Positions 10,351 through 37,200 of a DNA stretch of 64,000 nt are shown piece by piece. How positions within the stretch are numbered: the first letter of the stretch is position 1; every line of letters starts with the position of its first letter. The stretch comes from Brachycybe producta. Its lineage: Eukaryota > Arthropoda > Diplopoda > Playtdesmida > Andrognathidae. The position numbers were made by a program, and so were the translations under genes. The stretch spans positions 437,001 through 501,000 of the forward strand of contig JAUPFP010000093.1 of the NCBI GenBank assembly GCA_036925085.1, written 5' to 3'. The notes under the pieces were generated by a model. The model was not told the DNA's origin. It searched no databases and saw only the letters and a list, made by a program, of their open reading frames with translations.

Positions 10351-12430
10351 ATGGTGTTGGTGACCTTTGACCTGCACGTGGCATCGGCCGCACGTCTTTG
10401 CAGCCAATTCTTTCAACTGTTTTTGCTCTACATTTACCTGTATTCGGCCACAGGTAAAAATAAACTAGTGTTTTAGAAACTAGAAGGGTAACTGAATTCC
10501 TTAAAAGAAGTGTTCCTGTTGATACTCGTAAAAAAGGAACCTTTTTATGCAGAAATTGAAAGTGTTTTTAGAAACTAGAAGAGTAACTGAATCACAGCTA
10601 AAAATGGATATTTAAAAAAAGAGCTATAAGAAGAAATTCAAAGTGTTTTAGAAACTAGAAGAGTAACTGAATCACAGTTAAAAATGGATATTTAAAAAAA
10701 GAGCTAAAGGAAGACATTGAAAGTGTTTTTAGAAACTAGAAGAGTAACTGAATCACAACTAAAATGGATATTTAAAAATAGCTATAAGAAGAAATTGAAA
10801 GTGTTTTAGAAACTAGAAGAGTCACTTAATTTTTTTAAAAAGATGTTCCTGGTGATGTCTTTAAAAATGAACTTTTTATGGAGAAAATGAAAGGGTTTTA
10901 GAAACTAGAAGAGTCACATAATTCGTGAAATTCAAATTAGCATAAAATGTTCAACTTGAAAGATATCTTAAGTAATTTTGTTTTACTCGTCTAGTTTCTA
11001 AAACACATTTAATTTTCATTCTCAAATGTTGCTTTTCTGTAACTTACAGAATTACCCAGAATCCAATTTCAGTTGTTCTTTTGCATATTTTTTTTTTTTG
11101 CAAATGGTTTATTTTATAAAATGTCTCGCGTGTGTGTGTGTTTGTCATAGTGACGTCATCGTGTGCTCTCAGCTTTGATGATAATGTGATACCTGTCAGC
11201 GACACAGAGAGTCAGACAAATCACCACATGCAGGTGAGAGCGCCCTCTATCTGTCATTTATTAAAACATGTTTAAAGGAATTTTTAAAATGTGCATTTCA
11301 AACTAGAAGATTATATTTTTCACGATTATATTTTTAAAAATATCTAAATTTAAATAACTTAATTTTTTTCTTCTTCCAATTTTAATGTGAAACAATATAA
11401 ATTAATAATTTTGTTAGAAACTAGAAGAGTTGAAAAAACTATTAAGTATTTTCATTACAAGTATTTTTTTTTAAAATGAACGATTTATATAAGGTATTTT
11501 GTAAAATAACTAAATTTAAGGCTTATTATTTATGATTAAAATTGATCAACACTTAAGAAAAATTCAAAGTTTGTTAGAAACTAGAAGAGTTGTGTAATTA
11601 AAAGATATCTCATTATGGATATTTTTTTAAAATGAACTATTTATAGGGAAGTTTATAAAATAACACAATTGACTAATTTTAATTTCGAAAAATAAACTAA
11701 AAATCTTGAAAATGTCAACTTTTTAAAAGAAAAGAAAAATTCAAAGATTTTGATACAAACTAGAAGAGTAATTTAATAATTAAAAGTATTTTCATTACAA
11801 ATGTACTTTTATTTTTCAAAATGAACTATTTATCATATATAAATAGTTCATTTTGATGATAACAATATTTTTAAGGCATTTTAAATTGCTAAATTCATGT
11901 GAAAATCCACTGGAAACTTTTGTAGAAAAGTAGAAACTTCAAAATTTGTTATAAACTAGAATAGTTTAATAATCTTAATAAAATTATATTTTATTTTAAT
12001 TAAGTTTAACTTTTAATTTAATCTTGTTTTTTGAAAAATTAAATTTTTATAAAAACTAACGGTTGGGGGTTTATTTAAAAAGTTTATTATGAAAGATTTC
12101 AATGTTGACAAATAATTTTTATGCAAATTTTTTTAACTTTTCTAGTTTTTTATTTCTTGCACAAATGTATTTTGTTTGTTTTCATTATTTAGGATGCAAT
12201 TGAGTATTTCACATTTTTTGACGTTTGCGAAAGCCGAAGTGGTTTCGAGCGTCTTACAACCGGTGTCAACCCAGATTCGGAAGTCGTTCAGTTGCACCCT
12301 TCGACTTGGGTTTACACGACCACGTGCCGCCACGCAGGAAGCCCGTGTTCGGGTTATGGTAAATTAAAAGGTGGTGGGGGGTTTCAAGTTTCTCTTCATT
12401 CTGCATCTGCAGAGTAGAAGAGCCATTTTA

Positions 12431-12466
<36 letters not shown>

Positions 12467-12686
12467 GGGGGGGGGAGCTTCCTTTCTTGAATTTGGACCT
12501 CTTTTTTTTTTTTCTTTTTTTTTTCGTATAGGTGGCGCTCTCACTCTTTGCCGTCCAAAGAAATCTTGGGTTCAAGCTTACGGTAAGATAGAGGGCGACA
12601 CTTGGCAGTATCATTGGATAGCAGTAACAACGTCATGCACATGCGCAATGAAAGCATTTCCTTATTTGCCAACTAAACATCTTTGA
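10351..12686 (+). CDS. Neurotrophin-like secreted cystine-knot ligand (4 exons, 168 aa)
   Basis: Exons are 10351-10453, 11151-11233, 12193-12358 and 12532-12686, with GT-AG borders and matching phases (1, 0, 1). The start ATG follows an in-frame stop at 10312. Residues 1-34 include a hydrophobic signal-like stretch (FFQLFLLYIYLYSA). The cystine knot is in exons 3 and 4, with cysteines at residues 74, 107, 114, 124, 153 and 155. Their order and the closing CxC match neurotrophins. The segment from the fourth cysteine (CRPKKSWVQAY) to W..HWIAVTTSCTC parallels CRTxxxxVxAL..WxFIRIDTACVC of the NGF family. Spacing from cysteine 4 to 5 is 29 residues, against 28 in NGF. Such ligands form secreted dimers that signal through Trk/p75-type receptors. 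The propeptide is very short and no dibasic processing site stands out. Spätzle, Trunk or PTTH-like knots are the alternative. A further 5' exon cannot be excluded. Confidence 0.8.
10455..10925. repeat. Intronic tandem array of family C arms, about 90-bp period
   Basis: It lies in intron 1 of the ligand gene. The segment GAAACTAGAAGAGTAACTGA recurs about every 90 bp, with GGATATTTAAAAA between copies. It is one of several separate arrays built on the same arm sequence. Confidence 0.8.
11280..12170. repeat. Intronic family C arms in the ligand gene (intron 2)
   Basis: Repeated, diverged arms with TTAGAAACTAGAAGAGTT occur near 11405, 11575 and 11755, with AT-rich sequence between. There is a short perfect hairpin near 11825-11855. 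No additional exon is seen. Confidence 0.65.
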
Positions 12687-12689
12687 AAT

Positions 12690-14990
12690 TTTAACAACAT
12701 TTTTCATGATTCACTTTTAAAAATGATCTTCTTCTTCTTCTCTTTAAAATGCTAATGAAAACATCAAAAAATAATGCTTGTAAATCTTTCATTTTGCACA
12801 ATTCTTCTTCTTCTTTGTCTTTTTTTTATTCAAATTTATTTTTTGTAAATTGCTTTCTATTAATTGTTAATTAGAAAATTAGAACAAGAAAAAATCTGAC
12901 TAACCTTTTAATTTTCTGGTTATTCTGTTTTTAAAGAAAAAACTAGAAAGTGTTTTAGAAACTAGAAGGGTAGTTCAATCACTTAAGTCTGTTTTCATAT
13001 TGATATCTTTTAAAATAAACTTTTTTTGTCAGTTTTTAAAATGACCCAACTTTTAATTAGGTAATATTTTTTTTAATTGTTGTCTATAAAAAAAAAGTTT
13101 ATTTTGAAAGATAATCGACATGAAAATACCCCGTAAGTGATTCAGCTTGCCCTTTCTAGTTTTTAAAACACTTTCAATTCATAGAGGATTCTGTGAATTT
13201 CGAACTTCAACTTTGAACTCTCGAAACCAAGATTCACAAACAGAAAAATCCTGTTCAAGTGTAACTGAATAAAATAGGGATTTTCTATGTTTGGAACCCT
13301 GTTCTGAGGGTTCCAGTTAAACTTCAATTGAATAATTCCAACTTTATTATTGGAACTTTTAACACTTGAACTTCAGCTTGAACTCTCTGTGAACAGGGTT
13401 CCACAACATAGAAAAGCTTTTTTTTTTTTCAAAAAGGTACTTAATAAAATGGGGTTTTTTCTAAGTTGGAACCCTGTTTTGAGGGTTCAAGTGAAAAATT
13501 TTAATTCGACAGAAAAAAGATTAATTATTTAAGCACAAATTACATTTGTTGAATATTGTTTGTTTAGATGTTTATCTTTAATTGTGTTTATCTTTGATCG
13601 CGGTTTAATTTCTTGAGTAGATTTGCTCAAAAAAACAAAAAAATCTCTTTAATGTCTCAAAATGAATTAAATAATTCCACTTTTTAAGTGTGTCTCACAA
13701 CAATTTAGAAACTAGAAGAGTAAATGAAAGGCAATGGGATTCATCTGTTTTTTAAAAAAAAATTAAAAGGAGAAAAAAACTAGAAATGTTTTTTTATAAA
13801 CTAGAAGGGTAGCTCAAGCCCTCAAGGGTAATTTATTGTTGATATCTTTCAAAATAAGCTTTTTATTTCAATTTTGAAAAGTAGCCAACTTTAAACCAGA
13901 CAATATTTTTTTTAAATTTTTGTCTATAAAAAGTTCATTTTGAACGATATATCAACATGAAAGTGGACTTGGAAAGTCAACTGGAAAAATCTCCTTTTTT
14001 TATAGAAAACTTCTCAAGAAAAACTTGAAAATGTTTTAGAAACTAGAAGGGTAAATGAAAGGCAATGGGATTCATCTGTTTAAAAAAAATAAAGGAGAAA
14101 AAAAACTAGAAATGTTTTTTTAGAAACTAGAGGGGTAGCTCAAGCCCTCAAGGGTAATTTATTATTGATATCTTTCAAAATAAGCTTTTAATTTCAATTT
14201 TGAAAAGTGGCCAACTTTAAACCAAACAATATTTTTTTAAAAAATGTTTGTCTATAAAAAGTTCATTTTGAACGATATCAACATGAAAGTGGACTTGAAA
14301 AGTCAACTGGAAAAATCACCTTTTTTTATAGAAAATTTCTCAAAAAAAAAACTTGAAAATGTTTTAGAAACTAGAAAGGGTAGTTCAATCACTTAAGGGT
14401 CATATTTTCATGTGGATATCTTTTAAAATAAACTTTTTATAGTGAAAATTCGAAGAAAAAAAATATATTTGCTTAAAGTTGGCTTAGTTTCCAACTCACA
14501 TAAAGAACTTAATATATGGACCAATTAAGTAAAAATTGAAATGGCTCTAGAAACTAGAAGAGCAAGTGGATCACTTAAGAAGAAATCGAAAGAGTTCCAT
14601 AGACTAGAAGAGCATTTTCATGTTGATATATTTTAAAATCAGCTTTTTTTTTGTCAGTTTGAGAAAATGACACAATTTTAAACAGATATTTTTTTTAATG
14701 TTTGCCTATAAAATGTTTATTTTGAACGATATCAACGTAACAATACTATTAAGTGTAATATGCTACCCATTCTAGTTTCTAAAATACTTTCAAATTTCTC
14801 TTTAGTGTAAAACATCTTAATATTGAAATATGAAATACTGATATTGATATTGCAGACCATTAATCAAATTTTGCTGCACTGCATCATGGGTAAAATGTGA
14901 GCGTTTTTTTTTAAGATGACAAAAATTTCAATATAAATTTTAAATGTGGATTTTTTTTTGTTGAATATTAAAATGTGTGCTAGCAGTGAT
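12690..14990. repeat. Family C fold-backs and a 330-bp tandem duplication
   Basis: A full inverted pair lies at 12951-13171. Around 13700-14350 a 330-bp unit is present twice in tandem, shown by GTAAATGAAAGGCAATGGGA near 13722 and 14052. Further arms lie to 14790. Part of the CTTGAACTTC-type repeat is at 13200-13510. No gene is seen between the ligand gene and 15 kb. Confidence 0.75.
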
Positions 14991-15234
14991 TGCCTGCCAT
15001 CCAGGGGCCGCCATAAATATGCGATTCATATTTGCATTGGATCGATTGGTAAAGGACCACGTGTCTGACTGGGTGTTATGCCTGTATTTAGGGGGGGTGA
15101 GGAAAATTCATGCACGTGCAAGAACATAGTGAGAAACGCGTGCAAAAGTTAGAATTTACATTGAGGTTTTCACTTTAGCCGAATTAGGCATTACATAGAT
15201 GTAATGCTAAAGCAATTTCCGCCATTTTCGTTTG

Positions 15235-16055
15235 TGGAAATGGAGATTATGTGCTAGATATAACAATTTACTGTCATATGACAGTCTTAATTTTTTTATT
15301 TCTGTAATGACATCTCTGTATACTAGTCAACGACAGTCATATGCCAATATTTGTCATAAGAAAATTTTGTTATTTGTTTTTATGACTGTTGCAAGATTAT
15401 GAGTTAGATATAATATTTACTGTCATATGACAATTTTAATTTCATTCTGTAATGAAGTGTCATTACGGAATGAAATTAAAATTGTCATATGACATATGAT
15501 GCTACTCATTGGCAGTCCTAGGACAATATTTGTCTTAATATTATTTTGTTATTTGCTTTTATGACAGTTACAAGATTATGAGCTAGATATAACAATTTAC
15601 TGTCATATGACAATCTTAATTTGCGTCCGTAATGGCACTCCTGTGTACTAGCCAACGACAGTCATATGACATATTTTTCATAATAATAATTTTGTTATTT
15701 TCTTTTATGACTGTTACAAAATTATGAGCTAGAAATAACAGTTTACTGTCATATGACAGTCTTAATTTTTTTTCTATTATGATACCCTGTATGTTAGTCA
15801 ATGACAGTCATATGAATATATTTGTCATAAGAAAACGTTATTTACTTTTATGACAGTTACAAAATTATGAGCTAGATATAACAATTTAAGTACTGTCATA
15901 AGATAATTTTAATTTCATTCTGTAACGACACTTCTGTATGCTAGTATGTGGAAGTCATATGACAATATTTGTCATAATATTTTGTTAAATGTTTTTATAA
16001 CTGTTATCAGATTATTAGTTAGTTATGACAGTTTACTGTCATATGACAAGTTGTA
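15235..16055. repeat. Tandem array of about 150-bp units
   Basis: The marker GAGCTAGATATAACAATTTA and its variants recur near 15250, 15400, 15577, 15725, 15870 and 16015. Each unit holds several TGTCATATGACA palindromes. Units have diverged, so the array is older than the 78-bp satellite. Confidence 0.85.
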
Positions 16056-16149
16056 TTCTGTTTCTCTAATAAGGCCACCCCCCTTCCTGATATACATGTA
16101 TATATTATCTCCTGTATTAAGTGAATCTTGCTTTCTATGATTGTATGCT

Positions 16150-16164
16150 AGCGCCACCTACTGG
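16150..16164 (-). promoter_or_regulatory. CTCF-core-like site between the ligand gene and rapsyn
   Basis: On the minus strand it reads CCAGTAGGTGGCGCT, which fits every position of the vertebrate CTCF core CCASYAGRKGGCRSY. It sits in the 5-kb gap between two genes. Whether this organism's CTCF uses the same core is an assumption. Confidence 0.4.
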
Positions 16165-16169
16165 CGCGT

Positions 16170-17080
16170 TTAGACGCTGAGATGTCGTTAACACTAAATA
16201 TTGACTGGTTTTTCATTCTTTTTTAAGGCTGATTCCATTGTATATGATATAGGGTAGAAGATGATGAAGATAGACAGAATGAGAGATAGGTAGAGAAGAG
16301 AAAGATAGATAGAGAGAGAGAGAGACGGATGAGTGGCTGCAAATGCGTGGGTGGTGGCGCGTTGGTGGCGCTGTGGCGAGCGTTTGTAACTGAAGCTGTG
16401 GTTGGAGTTATTATAGAAGTGAGAGTGATCTTTTTTTTGAAATGCAACTAACTGTCTGAGAGTTGCAAAGAGAGAATGAGAGAAAGAGAGAGGAAGTAAG
16501 AAGGTTTAAATGGATGGATGGATGGAGGCTGCTTAAATACTAGAATAGGAAAAAAAAATACACACACATAAGATAAAAAGACAATGGAAAAAGTGTGTTG
16601 TTGTTTCTAGTGTTCAACCAAAAAAATCAAATGGATACAAAAATGCAGCCTCCAAGGCTTATTTTATTGTTTGTTTGTTTTTCTGTTCATTTTTGATTGT
16701 TCATTTTTCACTATTTTCAACTGAAAAATATCAACAATTTTTTTTTTTTTGATTTTTAAAATTTATTTAAAAGGTGCTTTTTGTGTGGTTAAAAGTGGTT
16801 CTCAGTGTTCCATCAGGATGATCATCATCATTATTCGGAAGTGAAGATTTTTTTTTTCCGGTTTCCAAAAATCTTCAAAAAATGCTGCATGAATGTGCTG
16901 CTTTAAAACAGGGGGCAAAAGGATCAATTTTTGTGTGTATTTTTCTACAATTTTTGGTTTTATATTTATGAATTTTTATGATTTTTTATTTTTCTCATTA
17001 TTTTTATTTTTTCAGATTATGTAAATCTCATATTTCGATGTGTGAAATTTTGAAAGAAAAAAAAAATGGCTTTGTTTTAA
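16170..17080. other. Region upstream of rapsyn without a recognised exon
   Basis: Holds a GATAGA/GAGA-rich patch (16250-16330), a GGATGGAT run near 16515 and T-rich sequence. It probably contains rapsyn upstream sequence, but no specific element can be supported. Confidence 0.4.
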
Positions 17081-17560
17081 AAGTCGCGGCCACTAAAATT
17101 AAATCAAGCCACAAACAGCAGTAACAGCAACTTTTTCCTTTTTTAAATTAATACTTAATAATTGGTGGCCACTTGATGACTTCATAAGATTTTAAAGGAA
17201 AATGATTTTTTTATAAAGAAAAAACAGTCGCGACCACTAAATTAATCCAAGCCACAACCACATCAGCAAGCAACAACTTTTTTTAAAAAGAAACGCTAAA
17301 TATTTAAATGGTGGCCACTTGATGACTTCATGAGATTTTAAAGAAAAATGATTTTTTTATTTAAAAAAAAAGTCGCGACCACTAAATTAAATTAAGCCAC
17401 AACCACAACAGCAGCTTTTTAAAAAGTAAATGCTAAATCTTTTGGTGGCCACTTAATGACTCAATGGTGTTTAAAAAGTCGCGACCACTAAATTAAATCA
17501 AGCCACAACCACAGCAGCAGCAACTTTTTAAGTAATGCTAAATATTTGGTGGCCACTTGA
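17080..17560. repeat. Four tandem units of 105-146 bp directly upstream of rapsyn
   Basis: The paired markers GTCGCGACCACTAAATTAAA and GGTGGCCACTTGATGACTTC recur four times, starting near 17083, 17228, 17374 and 17478. The array ends about 190 bp before the rapsyn start codon, so it may lie in the promoter or 5' untranslated region. Confidence 0.85.
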
Positions 17561-17609
17561 TGACTCCATGTTAATGTCCCATGTTAGCACCAATGATCCG
17601 GTGGTTGAA

Positions 17610-17746
17610 GTGATATCAAGGGTGGTGGTGGTGGTGGTGGCGGAGAAGGAGGCGGTGGTGGTGGCGGAGGAGGAGAAGGAGGCGGTGGAGGAGGAGGAGG
17701 AGGAGGTGGTGGTGGTGGAGGTAGAGTGTTGGAATCGGTGGCGGAT
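17610..17746. repeat. GGT/GGA trinucleotide repeat just before the rapsyn start
   Basis: About 135 bp of GTGGTGG and GGAGGAG repeats, ending eight bases before the start codon. It is in frame with rapsyn from the ATG at 17535 and would encode Val/Glu-rich sequence if translated. Confidence 0.85.
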
Positions 17747-17753
17747 AGTGGCC

Positions 17754-32941
<15,188 letters not shown>

Positions 32942-33261
32942 TTTGGTTGTTTTTTTCACAAATTTTATTCGAATCATCGTGTAATTTTTTTTATGGTGAG
33001 CCCAATCGAAAAACTAACATTTTTTTTCTAAAAATTTAAAATTTCAAATTGATTAAAATCAATCAGTGGGCCAACCGACCAAAAGGAAAGGGTGTTGGGG
33101 GTGGGTCTCCATTGTTTTTAACTTAGAACCACTTATGACCCACCTGTTGCTAGAATGGATGAGCTCTTGGATCATTTCCGGATGAGCTTTTTTATGTTTC
33201 GATTTTCGAAGTAAATCAATCGGAATCAATATTTATTTCAATTATTGAAAACAAGAAAGAA

Positions 33262-33267
33262 AATAAA
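33262..33267 (+). other. Poly(A) signal candidate for rapsyn
   Basis: AATAAA about 320 bp downstream of the rapsyn stop codon at 32941. Confidence 0.35.
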
Positions 33268-33334
33268 CTAAAAATTAAAGATGAAATTCTAGTTTTAGAA
33301 GCTAGAATAGTAAAGCAAGTAATACTAAGTTGTT

Positions 33335-33800
33335 TTGCTGGTTAGAGGCTAGAATGTTTCTAAAATAAACGTTCAGCTGAATAAAAGTTATTGTTTAACT
33401 CTAGCCTCTAACCAGTCTTCTTTGATTGCAAAAAAAAAGCAGAATTTTTTTTACTTTAATCCAAAGGAATTCTGCTTTTTTGTAGTAAGAGAGGCTGGTT
33501 AGAGGCTACAATTTTTCTAAAATGACAGTAAAGCTGAATAAAAGTTATTGTTTAACTCTAGCCTCTAACCAGTCTTTTTTATTTAAAAAAAAATAGCAGA
33601 ATTTGTTTTTTACTTTAATCCAAAAGAATTCCGCTTTTTTGTACTCAGAGAGGCTGGTTAGAGGCTAGAATTTTTCTAAAATAAAAGTACAGCTGAATAA
33701 AAGTTATTGTTTAACTCTAGCCTCTAACCAGTCTTTTTGATTTAAAAAAAGTATAAAAATATTGTTTTTACCTTAATCATCATTAATTACTATTCTAGTC
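33335..33800. repeat. Three tandem hairpin units (GGTTAGAGGCTAGA family)
   Basis: Each unit of about 155-160 bp has CTGGTTAGAGGCTAGAAT and, about 60 bp on, CTCTAGCCTCTAACCAGTC, giving a hairpin. A second inverted pair around AGCAGAATTTTTTT lies between units. A single hairpin of the same family is at 54771-54845. Confidence 0.85.
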
Positions 33801-34179
33801 TCTAAATAAAATTTGAATTTTTTTCTTAATGTTGCTTTTGATTAAAAATAATATTTTCAACTCTCTGAAAAAGTAACTCTTTAGAGAGTTAACTCTCAAG
33901 CCACTTTTAAGACAGTAAAACTAACAACAACAAAAACAATTTTCTTGAAATGAATGCAATTTTTCGATATTTGATAGAGAAATATCGATTAAAGCTCAAT
34001 AGTATTAAATGTATATATAAATCATATCGTAATCGCTCAGTTTGAAATATCGTTAATTTTCAAAATTAATTAAAGTTTAGTTTTGACCATTTGATAAACT
34101 TTGAATGGTGAAACACATTTCTTGAACTTTTAAAAAGCATTTGCATAAAAATAATCCAAAAGCTAGATTTTGGTTCAAG

Positions 34180-34690
34180 AAAAGGTTGCGTTCAGTTTCT
34201 AAGCACTAAGCTGTTTGAATAGAGCTTGCTATGTATGGAGTGTGTTTTGCATGTCAGCTTTTGATTGAGGCGACTGATAAGTGAACACTTTTTGGCGCGA
34301 AAACTGTCTGCAGTTATACAGTTTGGCGCTTGATTAGTTTGGCGCTTATTCAGTTTTCTAGATTCAGAAGTCCGAGTATGTTTTGAAAAAAAAAATCTTG
34401 GTCCATTTTAGCCTCTATGTACAGCCTTTTTTCTTTATTGCACTACTTAGACGCGGCGGCGTTTATGCGCCCCATTTTTATAACATCACAGCTAAAGCTT
34501 TGAGATTTAAATTTTGCGCTTTCTTTAATTAGGCGCGCGTTAGATCAGCGCCACATTGATGACTGATGTCTAATTTGACCATCAAATCGACCACAATTTG
34601 AATTGTGTGGTCAAATTAACCTTTGACGTGGATAGCGCCTCAAATGCTATAGCGCTTCAAAAGCGCTTAGAAACTGAACGCCATTTTTTT
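34180..34690. repeat. Fold-back element rich in GGCGC motifs
   Basis: Left end TTGCGTTCAGTTTCTAAGCAC and right end GCGCTTAGAAACTGAACGCC are inverted. The interior has repeated TTTGGCGC and GCGCC motifs. About 500 bp, non-coding. Confidence 0.7.
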
Positions 34691-34789
34691 CTCCTCACAA
34701 AGAAATAGTTGCTGATATTAATTAGTAGTTAATATTGTTATAATAATTAATATATAAATGTGAAATGGACACATACATTAAAACAAAAT

Positions 34790-35180
34790 GCCCAACACGG
34801 GACAGACTAATCATAGGTCAATAGGTGACCTACACTTTCAGATGGCTATTTGGAAAAGAACTGTGGGGCACTCAGTGACCTACAATTTTTTTTACATTTT
34901 GGGGGCTGTGCCCCCAGACCCCCATGCAATCACCGATGTAAAAAAAAGTTTTAAAGTGTAGGTCACCGAATGACCTACAGTTGTGAAGTGTAGGTCACTG
35001 AATAACCTACAGTTGTGAAGTGTAGGTCACTGAATGACCTACAGTTGTGAAGTGTAGGTCACCAAATGACCTACAGTTGTTAAGTGTAAGTCACCGAATG
35101 ACCTACAGTTGTGAAGTGTAGGTCACTGAATGACCTACAGTTGTTAAGTGTAGGTCACCGAGTGACCTACGATTCGTCTG
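34790..35180. repeat. 32-bp minisatellite, GTAGGTCAC/GTGACCTAC
   Basis: Seven tandem copies of a unit with GAAGTGTAGGTCACTGAATG then ACCTACAGTTGT. Each is a small palindrome. The flank 34830-34930 carries GGGGGCTGTGCCCCCAGACC, a self-complementary G/C-rich end seen in many invertebrate mobile elements. Confidence 0.85.
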
Positions 35181-35189
35181 TTCCTGCCA

Positions 35190-36430
35190 AACAACAAAAA
35201 GTTGAGAATAGAAAATCGATTCACAAATTGTGTATAATTTAGGTAAAAAAAAACAAAATGGTGGCTGCTAAAATTTAACTACTGCTTTTTTGTTGTTGTA
35301 AATGTGTGCTTATTTTTGGCAGCTTGTGATGTTGGCTGTTTGAAAAACCAAAAATGGATTTCTCTGTTGACCAACAAAACCAACAAATTGAAATTAAAAT
35401 AAAAATGGCAGCTAAAAACACAAAAAAAAACTCAATTCAAACCCCAAAAAATAAAAACCAACATAGATTTTTGTATAATTGTAATTTGATGACAAATTTT
35501 ATATCTTAACATAGTGTTTTTTAATTAATTTAATTTTTAGATAATTAATTAATTAAGTGTACACATCTCCGTGTGTATGTTTATATGTGTGTGTGTGTGT
35601 GTGTGTGCAAATGCACCCATTTTTACCTGGTGATTTTTAGGCCCAGATTCAAGAATAGAAACTTAAAACGCTTGAAATTTTTAAAAAGAATTGCTTTTTG
35701 AACTCTTGACTAACTTCTGTCTGTAAAAAGAGCAAAATTAATAGAAACTAGAAAGTTTTTTTTTCAAAACTAGAAGGGCATAGAAGAGTATTTTCATGTT
35801 GATATCTTTCAAAATAAACTTTTTATAAACAAAAAAAAATTATAATACATGACATAAAACGTTAATTTTATAAGATATCGACATGAAAATATCATTAAGT
35901 GATTGAACTACTTTTCTAGTTTCTAAAGCACATTCAAGTTTCTCTTCATTTTGCTCTTCTGAAAGACAGAGAATAACCAGATTTCGAGTTATGAAATTTG
36001 ACTTATGTATCACTTTAATTAATTATTATTTAATTAATTCATCCCTTTAAGAAAACATTTTTGCTCAATTGGTATAATCGAAAAAAATTAATTAATTTTA
36101 ATATAATGAGGGTGGATTTAGAATTGATTGTGAATAATAATTAGTAATTGTTTATTTTAGAAACAAAATTTGTTTTGATTGAATTTTGCAATCATTATTA
36201 ATATTAAAAATGTCTGTTTTTTTAAGAATTTTAAACATTTTCTGGTTGTGTATGTCTAGTATAATTAGAAGTTTCTTTCAGCTTCTTTTAGAAGAAAATT
36301 TTAAGAAAATTTTAGAAAGTAGAAGAGTAAAAAAAAAACAGCACCGTAAATTTTTTTCATGTTGGTTATATTTCAAAGTAGACTTTTTTATTTAAAACAA
36401 TAATTTTAAGTTCAGTTTTATATAAATAAG
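35190..36430. other. AT-rich stretch with one family C fold-back and a (GT)n run
   Basis: (GT)n at about 35588-35608. A family C inverted pair lies at 35763-35932. The rest is AT-rich. I see no exon. Confidence 0.5.
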
Positions 36431-36439
36431 CTATTGTTT

Positions 36440-37200
36440 TAAAGAGCAACAAAGGTCATATGGATGTACCAACAAGCCAAACTTTGGCTGGATGTTAGGA
36501 TGTATGGATGAATTCAAATGGTTTTGCACGTTATAACTTTTTAGAAACTTTTGTTCTAAAAAGCAACAAAGGTCTTATAATGTCATTCAACCAAGTTAAA
36601 CTGTGGATGGATGTTAGGATGTATGGATGAATTCAAATTGTTTTGCACTATATAACTTGCAAATTAATGATTTTTTTAGAAATTGTTGTTCTAAAAAGCA
36701 ACAAAGGTCTTAATATATTGCAACCATGCTAAATTTTCAGATGGATGTTAGATTGTATGGATGAATTCCAAAAGTTTTGCATGTTATAACTTGCAAACGT
36801 GATTTATTTTAGAAACTGTTGCTCTAAAAAAAGCAACAAAGGTCTTATAATGTTATCAACCAAGTTAAACTGTAGATGTGGAGGTTAGGATGTATGAATG
36901 AATTCAAACGGTTTTGCACTATATAACTTGCAAATTGATGTTTTTTTTAGAAATTGTTCTAAAAAGCAACAAAGGTCTTATAATGCAACCATGTTAAATT
37001 TTCGGATGGATGTTAGAATGTATGGTTGAATTCCAAAAGTTTTGCATGTTATAACTTGCAAACGCGATTTATTTTAGAAACTGTTGTTCTAAAAAGCAAC
37101 AAAGGTCTTATAATATAATGCAACCGTGCTAAATTTTTGGATGGATGTTAGGATGTATGGATGAATTTCAAAAGTTTTGAGTGATATAACTTGGGAATGG
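36440..37200. repeat. Tandem array of about 133-bp units
   Basis: The marker AAGCAACAAAGGTCTTATAA recurs near 36446, 36563, 36698, 36830, 36965 and 37095. Each unit carries GATGTTAGGATGTATGGATG. Moderate divergence between units. Confidence 0.9.

Noticed and set aside
12176-12367. Alternative frame through the third ligand exon
   Set aside because: The other frame encodes the cystine-knot residues and splices in phase on both sides. This one does not.
12588-12686. GGTAAGATA after AAGCTTAC as a splice donor in the ligand gene
   Set aside because: Reading through it gives the expected W..HWIAVTTSCTC end and a stop in frame, so no intron is needed.
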